DNA of 64,000 bases from Panacagrimonas sp041603235 (GTDB taxonomy: Bacteria > Pseudomonadota > Gammaproteobacteria > Nevskiales > Nevskiaceae). The stretch is taken from NCBI GenBank assembly GCA_041603235.1, contig JBFIES010000003.1, positions 62,001-126,000 of the forward strand. The letters are read 5' to 3'. The position numbers and the translations under genes were made by a program. The notes beneath the pieces were generated by a model, which had not been told where the DNA came from, searched no databases, and worked only from the letters and a program-made list of their open reading frames with translations. Shown here one piece after another: positions 7,911 to 15,935 of this stretch (position 1 is the stretch's first letter; each line of letters begins with the position of its first letter).

Positions 7911-8894
7911 TCAGGATTTCTTGGCGGCTGCATCGGCCCGGCTCAGCAGTCCAAGTGCATCCTCACTCGCTCCCGAGTAATGCTGGAGCGCTGATTTCAC
8001 CGTGAGCTTGATGGTGCTGCCCTCAATATTGAACGGGGCAGACAAGCTCTCTTTGAGTTGGACCGCAGCCTTTTGCGCGCGTTCCTGGTGCGCACCTGTG
8101 TCACTGTTGCGGGCTTCTACAACTACGGCAAAACTGGTTGGGCCGGTGCGGCTGCACAGGTGTTCGGCGCCGGCAATTCGCATCACGCGCAAAGCGACTT
8201 CCTGCAAAGTGCGGTCGGCCTTGTCTGCGCCAAATCCGTCGTTGACCTCTGCAAAGTGATCAATGCTGGCAGCAATGACGGAGAGCGGACGCTCATGCAG
8301 GGAGGCGTTGGCAAGGCACTCACCTAGTGCCTTCAGAAAGCGCATTCGGTTCGGTAATCGGGTGAGGTTGTCGTGTCCCAGAATGTGCTCGATACGCTGC
8401 ATCGCCTGCTCGCGCTCAAGCTTTTCCTGGCTCAGCTGACGGTTGGCCTCCATGATCTGGGCCGTGCGTGCTTCCACAAGCGCTTCCAGTGAGCGATTGC
8501 GTTCACGCAATGCCAGATGTGTATGAATGCGCGCGCGGACCAGGGCAGGGCGGATGGGTTTGGTGATGTAGTCGGCGGCGCCCAGAGCAAAACCGTGCGT
8601 CTCGTCTTCTTCGTCGTCATGCCCGGTTACGAAGATAACGGGAATGCCACTGGTTGATTCCTCTGCCTTCAATCTGCGGCACACCTCGTGTCCATTCATG
8701 TCGGGCATCATGACGTCGAGCAAGATGAGGTCGGGTCTTGGCTCCATATCGGCCAGTTCCAGAGCTTTTGCGCCTGACTGCGCCGCCTGGACCCGATACA
8801 AGTTGCCCAGAACGCCCACCAACAAGGCGATATTCGTCGGCTCGTCGTCAACGATCAGAATTCGGAATTCTCCTTCGTTGTCTGTCTCTGTCAT
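7911..8894 (-). CDS. Response regulator with degenerate GGDEF domain
   Basis: This 327-residue protein has an N-terminal receiver with all key residues: Asp16/Asp17, phospho-acceptor Asp60 in LILLDVMMPDMNG and Lys112 in DYITKPI. A coiled-coil linker at about 128-168 leads into a GGDEF-like domain (HDNLTRLPNRMRF). The signature loop is GPTSF (residues 251-255) instead of GGDEF, so diguanylate cyclase activity is unlikely. It more likely binds nucleotide or acts as a phospho-switch. It is 22 bp downstream of the HPt/pseudo-receiver gene and probably in the same transcript. Confidence 0.85.
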   Translation of the reverse strand: MTETDNEGEFRILIVDDEPTNIALLVGVLGNLYRVQAAQSGAKALELADMEPRPDLILLDVMMPDMNGHEVCRRLKAEESTSGIPVIFVTGHDDEEDETHGFALGAADYITKPIRPALVRARIHTHLALRERNRSLEALVEARTAQIMEANRQLSQEKLEREQAMQRIEHILGHDNLTRLPNRMRFLKALGECLANASLHERPLSVIAASIDHFAEVNDGFGADKADRTLQEVALRVMRIAGAEHLCSRTGPTSFAVVVEARNSDTGAHQERAQKAAVQLKESLSAPFNIEGSTIKLTVKSALQHYSGASEDALGLLSRADAAAKKS

Positions 8895-8916
8895 TGCCTA
8901 CCTTCTGAATTTGGTT

Positions 8917-10002
8917 TTACTGAGCGATGCTGATGGCTCGATCACCCGCCAGGCGGGTCAGTGCGATGTTAGCTGTGTCGAAGTCAAAAGTCCGAAGTGC
9001 ATTCAGTGTTGGCAAAAAAGCTGACGAGTCAGTCTCATTCATTTGGCTGAGCAGTTGCTCGCTTTTTTTGACCGCCTCGACGTCAAAGTGCTGGATCAGC
9101 CGTGCCAGACCGCGGAGCTCCGATGCCATTTCCTCCAATGGGCGAGAATCTTGGTTTGGAACCGGCTTTCTGGAGCGTGGCCTGAGTTGATTCAGCGCGT
9201 TCTGGATGTCTGCAAACGCGTTGTCCAGAGATGCGATTGTCTCTCGAAATTTGGGCGCATCACTGCGCGACAAGGCCTGTTCAAGCTGCTTGGCCAGCTG
9301 GCTTACGCCTTTTGCGCCCAGGTTCGCGGACACACCTTTGAGGCCGTGAGCGAGTTGTCGGGCGGCGTCAGGATCATCGGAATCAAACGCATCCATCAGG
9401 CGTTGACCATCGTCACGGTGGCGTTCAACGAAGGTGCGCAGATGCTCGAAATAGGCCTGGCGATGTCCTGATGTCATTGCCAGGCCGGTATCCAGATCGA
9501 GGCCCGCCTCTCGCAGATTCTGATCCTCATCAGCATTTGAAGCCGCTTGTGCGGGTCTTGCCTGTTTTGCGGTTTCAGGGCTGACTTTTCCGAAAAGATT
9601 CAGCTCCAGGGCATCATACAGCGCGTGTGGATTCAGCGGTTTCGCGAGCAGGGTGTTGATGCCTGCGGCATGACAACGCGACTCAGTATCCGCATCGGCC
9701 TGTGAAGACATGGCAATGATAGGCAGTGTTCTCGCATCTCTGAGCACTCTCATGTGGCGCGCTGCCTGAAAGCCGTCCACGACAGGCATCTGACAACTCA
9801 GAAGCACGACGTCGAAGCTGATGATCTCGGCCATGCTCACGGCCACTTCACCGTTCTCGGCAATATCCACATCCATGCCGACTGCACGCAGTGCATCGGC
9901 CGTCAGTTGCTGATTGATGGTGTTGGCGTCCGCGAGCAGCACACGCTTGCCGCGCAGCGTTGCGCGTTCGAGCTTGCCTTCAACACCAGCCCGATGGGGC
10001 AT
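8917..10002 (-). CDS. Pseudo-receiver plus HPt phosphotransfer protein
   Basis: This is a 361-residue protein. A receiver-fold domain (about 18-137) reads VLLADANTINQQL and FDVVLLSCQMPVVDGF. By position, Ser69 replaces the phospho-acceptor Asp and Ala26 replaces one acidic-pocket Asp, whereas Lys121 (LLAKPLNPH) is kept. A phosphotransfer domain (about 175-265) carries the expected histidine, His219, in LAHGLKGVSANLGA. The C-terminal about 90 residues are helical and unassigned. The receiver probably cannot be phosphorylated and may serve as a docking domain for the HPt. No histidine kinase gene is nearby. Confidence 0.82.
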   Translation of the reverse strand: MPHRAGVEGKLERATLRGKRVLLADANTINQQLTADALRAVGMDVDIAENGEVAVSMAEIISFDVVLLSCQMPVVDGFQAARHMRVLRDARTLPIIAMSSQADADTESRCHAAGINTLLAKPLNPHALYDALELNLFGKVSPETAKQARPAQAASNADEDQNLREAGLDLDTGLAMTSGHRQAYFEHLRTFVERHRDDGQRLMDAFDSDDPDAARQLAHGLKGVSANLGAKGVSQLAKQLEQALSRSDAPKFRETIASLDNAFADIQNALNQLRPRSRKPVPNQDSRPLEEMASELRGLARLIQHFDVEAVKKSEQLLSQMNETDSSAFLPTLNALRTFDFDTANIALTRLAGDRAISIAQ

Positions 10003-10095
10003 CGCCTACTGCTCCGCTGTTAGATCATGCATGCATTAGAGCCCAGAGTGACGCAGATGTCATGGTCGGGGCAATCGAGCTGGCGCGACTCTGAG

Positions 10096-10791
10096 TTATG
10101 GAGTTGTCTGGGGAGGGCGCAGTGGAGCGCCGCCGGTGGCCGGTGTGAGCAGTTCGCCGATCTGCGCCGCAACACCACTACAGGCTGCAGATTCGGTGCG
10201 GGCGATCAGAGGGATCGGGATGATCAGCGCGGGCATGTAGGAGGTGCCACTGGCGTTTACTGTGACTTTGCCTACTGACGTGCGGTTGCTGACGTCCCAT
10301 ATGGCGACTTCGTACTTGGATTCCTTTTCCCACCAGCCGAATCCGAAGCAGCCGCCACCCGCAGCCGAAATGCCGCAGCCGATGCTGCCGCCACTATCGA
10401 TCTCTTCGGTCTGGCCATCGACCCAAACCATGAACCGCACGCCGGTGGATTTGATGCGTTGCGCAATGATTGGCTCATCGAGCATGCGGTTCAGGGCTTC
10501 CGAAGATATCGGTGCCGTGCGCGGCTCCAGCCAGGGAAACAGCGCATCCTTGAAGTCCTGCTCCGAGTAGACCGGCAGTTTCCTGGAGCTCAGTGATTTG
10601 GCAACGCAGCTGTTGAAACTGTCTTCGGATTCCCGGTCCGCACGATGACGTCTCCCTAGGACCACCACGGATTCTCCTGCGGCAACCGTGACAGCGCTGC
10701 CCGACTGACGCAGTTGCTCTACTTTGGAAGTGACGCATGATGCCAATCCAAGACTGACGGCGAGCATCCAGAGTGTCCTGAGCCTGTTCAT
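10096..10791 (-). CDS. Lipoprotein of unknown function (cluster gene 12)
   Basis: This 231-residue predicted lipoprotein has a signal with lipobox LASC (Cys19). The body is unrecognised. It contains a Gly/Cys-rich stretch (CGISAAGGGCFGFGWW) and a strand-rich C-terminal half ending in a proline-rich tail. The start ATG overlaps the stop of the preceding lipoprotein gene (ATGA), so the two are translationally coupled. It is the last gene of the minus-strand envelope cluster. Confidence 0.75.
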   Translation of the reverse strand: MNRLRTLWMLAVSLGLASCVTSKVEQLRQSGSAVTVAAGESVVVLGRRHRADRESEDSFNSCVAKSLSSRKLPVYSEQDFKDALFPWLEPRTAPISSEALNRMLDEPIIAQRIKSTGVRFMVWVDGQTEEIDSGGSIGCGISAAGGGCFGFGWWEKESKYEVAIWDVSNRTSVGKVTVNASGTSYMPALIIPIPLIARTESAACSGVAAQIGELLTPATGGAPLRPPQTTP

Positions 10792-11474
10792 TGATTCGCG
10801 CTACTGGTGCTGCGTGCGCCGGAATGCCCGCCATTTGCGGCCATGATCCTCTGGCGGATGGCATCGCCGTCCTTGAAGATCAGCGCCATTCCGGCGGCCG
10901 CATCGCGCATGGCTTCGTTTACTGCCGAGGTCAGGCTGGCATGGTCGCCGCCAATGAAGTCGCCGCGATGCTTGCCATAAGCCGCGAGCTCCCAAGAGGT
11001 GATGGTTTTTCCCTGTGGTGTCAGCAGCAGCAAGCGGTACTTGATCCAGGCCTCATGAAAATTATCCTTGTCCGACTTTGGCGATGAGATCTGAACGTCT
11101 TCGACCTGAGGCTGCAATATGGCCTGCGTCTGGGCCGGTGCGCTGCCGCTGCCGGGCGCTGTTGTCATCATCTGCAGCGTCTGAAACTGGGCCGAGAGAA
11201 ACTCTGTGAACAGCGCCTGGGAGGCTTCGCCGACGCGGACTTCCTGCGTTGCGGCACCGGAAGGCGCGTCGACGTGTACATGGCCGCGCAAGGCTTCATC
11301 CATGTACAAAGCAACATTGACCGGAATCTTGCGCAGCACCGGGGCTGGAAACTTGGAGGGGGCCACCACCGGGGTCGTGGAGCAAGCAGCCAGAAGCAAA
11401 GCTACGCACAGACCCATCAGGCCGGTATGGCGCCGTGAGTACTTGTGTCTTGATGCCCCCTGCAAAGACAACAA
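10788..11474 (-). CDS. Lipoprotein of unknown function (cluster gene 11)
   Basis: This 228-residue predicted lipoprotein has lipobox LLAAC (Cys31 from the TTG start at 11474). A GGAG lies eight bases before that TTG; a shorter version could start at ATG 11417. The mature protein has a strand-helix pattern (VNVALYMDEALRG, ALFTEFLSAQFQTLQ, ILQPQVEDVQIS), reminiscent of auxiliary lipoproteins that sit in the outer membrane. No family can be named. It lies 74 bp downstream of a VWA gene and overlaps the next lipoprotein gene. Confidence 0.72.
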   Translation of the reverse strand: MLSLQGASRHKYSRRHTGLMGLCVALLLAACSTTPVVAPSKFPAPVLRKIPVNVALYMDEALRGHVHVDAPSGAATQEVRVGEASQALFTEFLSAQFQTLQMMTTAPGSGSAPAQTQAILQPQVEDVQISSPKSDKDNFHEAWIKYRLLLLTPQGKTITSWELAAYGKHRGDFIGGDHASLTSAVNEAMRDAAAGMALIFKDGDAIRQRIMAANGGHSGARSTSSANQ

Positions 11475-11548
11475 TTCATATTCTCCAGTTGAAGGCCTCG
11501 CTGGAGCGTGTCCCGAGAGGCAGCCGGCTTCAATATAAGTGATGAAAT

Positions 11549-12547
11549 CTAGCGAGTGCTGGTCAGGCCAACAAATGCGCCACCGTTTTCCTGACAGAGA
11601 ATACGCATCAGGGTGGCAAAGCGGATGCCAGTTTTCCCGATTCCGGATGCCCCGTACTGAGTTGGAAAACCGATGCCATGAATCCGTGCACGCGGAACAC
11701 CGCGTGAATCCTTAGGGTTGATGCGACGAATGCGGTCCAGGACATTCTGGATCGAGGGTCCGGTGAATTCATCGCCCAGAACATAGATGGAAATCTTGTG
11801 GCCCGAACCGGAGAATGCGCGAATCGCACGCTCGATGCCTTCAACCGGACTGGAGTCGGAAAAGGTGCGCCAGGTCCGGATCGCGGAAACCACCGCCCTG
11901 CGTTGCGCCGGCGAGTCAGGAATCCAACTACCGCCACGATAGCTCGAGAACAGGTAGTCACCTTCGTCGCTCATCACCTGTATGCCTTTGACCTTTGGAT
12001 AGAGATCCAGCACCTCAACCATGGTGCTGAGCATTGCGTTCCAGGCAAAACGTTGCATCGAACCTGATGTATCGATGACGAAAATGATGTATTCGCTGTC
12101 GACCGGAATACCGCCCACGGGCGCGTTCTTGCGAGGACGAAAACCCTGCGCCTGAAGGCGCCGCATCTCTTCGGTGAGCGATTGTTTTGCGGATGCCAGC
12201 TTCTGCTCGATGGTGTCGGATACCTGCACCTCGGATTCGGTTTCCGTGGTTTGGTCCTGCAGGGAATTGGACATTACCCGCAGCGCCGCAAGCTCGCGTT
12301 CGGCGGCTTGCCGATCCTTCCGGGTAGCGGCAACTTCTTCAGCCAGCGCTTTCTTCTCGCCGGCGGTTTTGTCGGCAATCAGTCGCAGTTCTGCGTCTCT
12401 GCTTTCGACCTGAACCTCGTCTTGCTCATCAATGGTTGGCTCGGCAGATTTGCTCAGGACCAGCAGCAGCACGATGGCCCCGAATCCGCAGCAGATGACA
12501 TCGAGAAAAGACAGGCCAAAGACTTCGGCCTCGCGGCGTCCTCTCAT
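11549..12547 (-). CDS. Membrane-anchored VWA-domain protein (cluster gene 10)
   Basis: This is a 332-residue protein. The N-terminal membrane helix reads GLSFLDVICCGFGAIVLLLV (residues 11-30) with an acidic residue, Asp16, at its start, much like the TolR/ExbD helix. A charged coiled coil spans about 45-135. A von Willebrand A domain follows with a metal-site motif DTSGS (Asp159-Ser163) and a later Asp-rich loop (YVLGDEFTGPS). The VWA domain would be periplasmic if the helix is oriented as in ExbD. The start ATG overlaps the stop of the neighbouring VWA gene (ATGA), so the two are probably made as a pair. Function unknown. Confidence 0.82.
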   Translation of the reverse strand: MRGRREAEVFGLSFLDVICCGFGAIVLLLVLSKSAEPTIDEQDEVQVESRDAELRLIADKTAGEKKALAEEVAATRKDRQAAERELAALRVMSNSLQDQTTETESEVQVSDTIEQKLASAKQSLTEEMRRLQAQGFRPRKNAPVGGIPVDSEYIIFVIDTSGSMQRFAWNAMLSTMVEVLDLYPKVKGIQVMSDEGDYLFSSYRGGSWIPDSPAQRRAVVSAIRTWRTFSDSSPVEGIERAIRAFSGSGHKISIYVLGDEFTGPSIQNVLDRIRRINPKDSRGVPRARIHGIGFPTQYGASGIGKTGIRFATLMRILCQENGGAFVGLTSTR

Positions 12548-13629
12548 GGCCAGTCCCTCGCGGGTTCGAAGAACGCACCACCACTGGCGCGCGCCAGTTG
12601 CCAGTAGCTGCTGGCTGCGCGTGGGTCGCCCTCCATGGGCATCAGGATGATGTTGATGGGGAGGTCACCGGGTAATTTGTTGGTGGCCTGTGCAAACAGG
12701 CGCGCCCGTTCGCGTCCGGATACAGCGCCACTCGCAGGGCGCTCGCCTTGAGTCGGCAGGCCGTCAGTAATCAGGTAAACCTTGTCCGGGCGAGGGGACA
12801 TGCGAGCGGCAAGGGAAAATGCCTTATCAAGATTGGTGCCGCCGGCCGGTGAGATTTTGCGGAGCTCGCGCACGGCTTCGCTCAGCCGGGCGCCGCCGCC
12901 AACCGGCAACCATCCATTGCCGCCTCCAAGCACGGAGCGCGTTTCCTCGGCGAAGGTAGCCATCTGGAATTGTGCGCCCGGATCAATCTGTGCGGTGATC
13001 CAATCCACTGCTGCAACGGTGCGCCGCCACTTGGGCGCAGCCAGTTTCTGAGCCGTGCTCATGTTGCGCCGACGGATCGCACCGACAATGGTGTTGTCGA
13101 GCATGCTGGCCGATGCATCCACCAGAATCAGGATGCGTCTACCGCTAACGTCCAGTCCCTGCAAATACTGGCGCCGACCCTCACCGACAACCGTCCGTGT
13201 GGCATCGCCAGAGGCGTTCTTTGAGGCTGCGCGCGCTTGCTCCACACGTGACTCGAGCGCGAGCAACTCTTCCTGCAATTTCAGGATTCTCGATTTGCGT
13301 GTCGTCGCGGCGTCGTTCCCCTCAGGCAGTTCCGATCTGAGCGTCTCAATCTGTTCGCGCAGGCGTTCGGCCTCTCTGGCCGCGGTTTCGGTCGCGTTGC
13401 GGTTGTCGTCCAGCGCCGCTCGCAGGGCCAGAATCTCCTGCGCGTCGTCCAATAGCTGGTTCTCGACAGCGTTGACACGGGATGTGAGTTCATCGTCGTT
13501 GTCGAGGTCACGATCAATGCGCGCATGGTCGACCAGCATGAACAGGAGAATCGCAGCGCCAAAACCGCAGGAAATGCAGTCTAGGAAAGACATCCCGAAC
13601 ACCGCGACGTCACGACGTTTGCGTCTCAT
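12544..13629 (-). CDS. Membrane-anchored VWA-domain protein (cluster gene 9)
   Basis: This 361-residue protein is paralogous in layout to the following gene. Its N-terminal helix FGMSFLDCISCGFGAAILLF (11-30) has Asp17, a long coiled coil runs about 45-140, and a VWA domain has the metal-site motif DASAS (Asp171-Ser175), the Thr position in PAGGTNLDKA and the Asp in YLITDGLPTQG. All metal-site elements are present. The shared SFLD-x-I-x-CGFGA motif indicates that the two VWA proteins have a common ancestor and probably the same partner. It lies nine bases after the actin-like gene. Confidence 0.84.
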   Translation of the reverse strand: MRRKRRDVAVFGMSFLDCISCGFGAAILLFMLVDHARIDRDLDNDDELTSRVNAVENQLLDDAQEILALRAALDDNRNATETAAREAERLREQIETLRSELPEGNDAATTRKSRILKLQEELLALESRVEQARAASKNASGDATRTVVGEGRRQYLQGLDVSGRRILILVDASASMLDNTIVGAIRRRNMSTAQKLAAPKWRRTVAAVDWITAQIDPGAQFQMATFAEETRSVLGGGNGWLPVGGGARLSEAVRELRKISPAGGTNLDKAFSLAARMSPRPDKVYLITDGLPTQGERPASGAVSGRERARLFAQATNKLPGDLPINIILMPMEGDPRAASSYWQLARASGGAFFEPARDWP

Positions 13630-13638
13630 CGCGCCGCT

Positions 13639-14898
13639 TCAGTCCTTCACGCAGATCAATCGGACCTCGTGAGTCCCAGCAGTCAGGCGATCACCAAGGT
13701 GGACCGCTTGCTCGTTCTGAATTGGCTGTCCGTTCAAGCTGATGCTGCCGGCAGGGAGGCCTTCAAGCTTCATCTCATTGCCCCTGCGTACTGCCAGACC
13801 GGGCGCCCCCGGTAGCCAGCTCGACAAGGCCACCGCCACATTCTCCGCCGGGAGGGCGCGCGCCTGAAAGCCAACCAGAACATGAGTCGCGATGCCGTGC
13901 TTAGGCTCCTGATCGAGCGCGGTCAGGGCGCGACGCGGCAATTGGGTCACCCAGGGCAGTTCCTGATCTTCAGTGGCGATCAACTCAGCATGTACCAGGG
14001 CTCCACGTGCCACAGCCTGCTGGTCGAGCGCGATGGCGTTTTGCAGAAAGGCAGCCAGCCCGGGTATGGCGGCGGCGCGGGCACTCATCAGTAAACTGCA
14101 ATCACCTGCGCGCAGGCTGGGTGCAAGCAAGTCGCGAAGCTCCGCGAAGCGCGTGCTCAAAGTCCCTGCTAGGTCGCGTGCATCAACGGTTGCCCGGTGA
14201 GTGTGACCGTTTGAATGCAGTTCCAGTGTCGCGCTGCCATCATCGGCCAGCTTTTGCAGCCATGGGGGCAGTGCGTTGTAGAGCAGCTGCTCGGTATTGG
14301 CATTGTGCAAGGGATCAAACCGCGACTGGCTCACAAAGGCCTGGGCAAAGATGGACGCACATCGGTCATGGATCGCTGCCAGCCCGGGTTTGTGCTCCTG
14401 CACGCGCTGGCGTTGCAAATTCTTGTTGCCCTGAATGTGCGTGATGATGAAGCGATGCAGCTGGACATCCAGATGCACGATCTGTGATCGGGTTTCAATC
14501 TGCGAGGCGGCGGCGACAGCCGGGTCAAACAATCCAGCGCATCTTCCACCGGCAGCCTGTAGCAGTCCAAGAAACAGGCCCAGCTGCGGGCCACTGAAAC
14601 TACCGGGCGCAGCCACCAGTAGCGGCGTTTCAGTGAGGGGCTCGCCCAGAGAGACCAGATGAGCATGCGCTAGGTCGGCGGCGCTTCGGGCTTGCGCCAT
14701 CGGTGCATCAAGCTGGGCGTCAAGCTGGTACCAGAATCGGTCCTGGCTGCGCCGTGGATCGAGCCGATGCCGTTCGCGTGCCGCCTCGCCAAGCAGAAGG
14801 GTTTTGCCATTGAGTGCGGCGAAGCCGGGGCTGTCGGCCAGCACCTTGTTCGCATCACTGATGCGAATGCCCGCGTCATTGAGTTCCAGGACCCGCAT
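13639..14898 (-). CDS. Actin/Hsp70-like protein with FHA-like C-terminus (cluster gene 8)
   Basis: This 419-residue soluble protein starts at ATG 14898, whose A is the last base of the upstream stop (TGATG); a TTG one codon earlier is less likely. The N-terminus (RVLELNDAGIRISDANKVL, LLLGEAARE) and the strand IVHLDVQLHRFIITHIQG resemble the phosphate-binding segments of the ASKHA fold used by Hsp70 and actin-like ATPases. The last about 60 residues (VRRGNEMKLEG, ISLNGQPI, AVHLGDRLTAG) resemble a forkhead-associated beta sandwich. Both assignments rest on pattern only. It sits between the channel gene and the VWA genes, so it may regulate them from the cytoplasm. Confidence 0.6.
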   Translation of the reverse strand: MRVLELNDAGIRISDANKVLADSPGFAALNGKTLLLGEAARERHRLDPRRSQDRFWYQLDAQLDAPMAQARSAADLAHAHLVSLGEPLTETPLLVAAPGSFSGPQLGLFLGLLQAAGGRCAGLFDPAVAAASQIETRSQIVHLDVQLHRFIITHIQGNKNLQRQRVQEHKPGLAAIHDRCASIFAQAFVSQSRFDPLHNANTEQLLYNALPPWLQKLADDGSATLELHSNGHTHRATVDARDLAGTLSTRFAELRDLLAPSLRAGDCSLLMSARAAAIPGLAAFLQNAIALDQQAVARGALVHAELIATEDQELPWVTQLPRRALTALDQEPKHGIATHVLVGFQARALPAENVAVALSSWLPGAPGLAVRRGNEMKLEGLPAGSISLNGQPIQNEQAVHLGDRLTAGTHEVRLICVKD

Positions 14899-15695
14899 CA
14901 ATGCACAACCAGATTCTGGATCAGCCGACTGCTGACCTGCGACTGAGCATCCAGCACGACGCGTTCCTGCATTTGCTGCAACTGGTAGAGCAGGAACATC
15001 AGGATGATCGACAGCAGAAGGGCTGTGAGCGTGGAGTTGAAGGCCGTCCCAAGGGCTTCGGTCACACCCGCAAGATCACCCTCAAGCGCGCGATTGGCCT
15101 GACCCATGGCCGCGCCGATTCCGCGCACGGTGCCGATGAATCCGATGGAGGGAATGGCCCAGGCCACGTAGCGCATCAGTGCAAGTTCCGAATCCAGACG
15201 GTCAGCAAAATTCTGCGTTGCGCGGCCGACCTCCTCGGAAACATCCTGAATGCTGCGGGTCATGCGAAAGCGATTCAGCGCTGCAAGCAGCAGCTGCGGG
15301 AGGATGCGTTCTCGCTTCTGTGCGTCAAGGGCCTCGATGGCGCGGGCGTGGGCGCGTGCATCTTCCGGCAGGATGCTTTCGCCTTCGCGAAGGCTGACCA
15401 GATTGGCGTCAAACAGTTCGCGCTCACGATTGAGGGTGCGGAATTTGAAACCCATGATGGCCAGCCCCCACAGGGTGAGGATGATGGCCAGCTCCTGTTC
15501 GTAGTCCTTGATGATGATCCACAGATTGGGTTCGGCGGCGAACTGCGGGTCTTGGCTCGCCGCGACCTGTTGCTCGGCTAGGGCCGCGTTGGCTTTGGGG
15601 CGCACGACCGCCACATAGGCGGCGTGAACGATGATCGCCGCGACCAATAGCGCAAAGAGCTGGTAGACAAATTCGACTGGGAAATTTTTTCGCAT
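14898..15695 (-). CDS. MotA/TolQ/ExbB-family channel protein (cluster gene 7)
   Basis: This 265-residue integral membrane protein has hydrophobic helices at about 10-30 (VYQLFALLVAAIIVHAAYVA), 67-85 (ELAIILTLWGLAIMGF), 170-192 and 215-238. The family core is MRYVAWAIPSIGFIGTVRGIG followed by ALGTAFNSTLTALLLSIILM, which match TolQ TM2 and TM3. It is longer at the N-terminus than ExbB of the tonB operon and is clearly a separate paralogue. No ExbD gene adjoins it. The two downstream VWA proteins, with ExbD-like Asp-containing helices, are the obvious partners, which is inference. Confidence 0.85.
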   Translation of the reverse strand: MRKNFPVEFVYQLFALLVAAIIVHAAYVAVVRPKANAALAEQQVAASQDPQFAAEPNLWIIIKDYEQELAIILTLWGLAIMGFKFRTLNRERELFDANLVSLREGESILPEDARAHARAIEALDAQKRERILPQLLLAALNRFRMTRSIQDVSEEVGRATQNFADRLDSELALMRYVAWAIPSIGFIGTVRGIGAAMGQANRALEGDLAGVTEALGTAFNSTLTALLLSIILMFLLYQLQQMQERVVLDAQSQVSSRLIQNLVVH

Positions 15696-15722
15696 GGTCA
15701 GATGTTCTTGGAATGCTGGAGT

Positions 15723-15935
15723 TTAGATATCAGCCGGGAAATCTACTTCCTGATCTGCTGAAACTTCTTCGGTGGGTCTGAAATCTCTGCGTTCGCCGGA
15801 TGGTGCGGAACTCTGCTCAGTTCCATCGCTTTGCGTGCCTGCGTCCGTTGCCGTATCAGCCGAACCGGACTGGGTCTGGGCCAATGCCAGACTGGAGAGC
15901 ATCAGAGCAGCGGTAAGACCTATCGGAATTTTCAC
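15723..15935 (-). CDS. Small exported acidic protein (cluster gene 6)
   Basis: This 70-residue protein starts at GTG 15935, which overlaps the upstream stop in GTGA. It has a clean signal peptide (KIPIGLTAALMLSSLALAQ, cleavage after about residue 20) and a mature part of only about 50 residues. The mature part is Ser/Thr/Asp-rich and ends with TEEVSADQEVDFPADI. No family recognised. Its tight coupling between the PEGA/SUMF1-like gene and the channel gene argues that it is a real component, perhaps a periplasmic linker. Confidence 0.65.
   Translation of the reverse strand: MKIPIGLTAALMLSSLALAQTQSGSADTATDAGTQSDGTEQSSAPSGERRDFRPTEEVSADQEVDFPADI

Noticed and set aside
10096..15695. Zorya-type anti-phage defence system
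   Set aside because: A channel protein is present but there is no ZorB-type peptidoglycan-binding partner and no helicase or nuclease genes; VWA, PEGA and TPR proteins do not fit Zorya.
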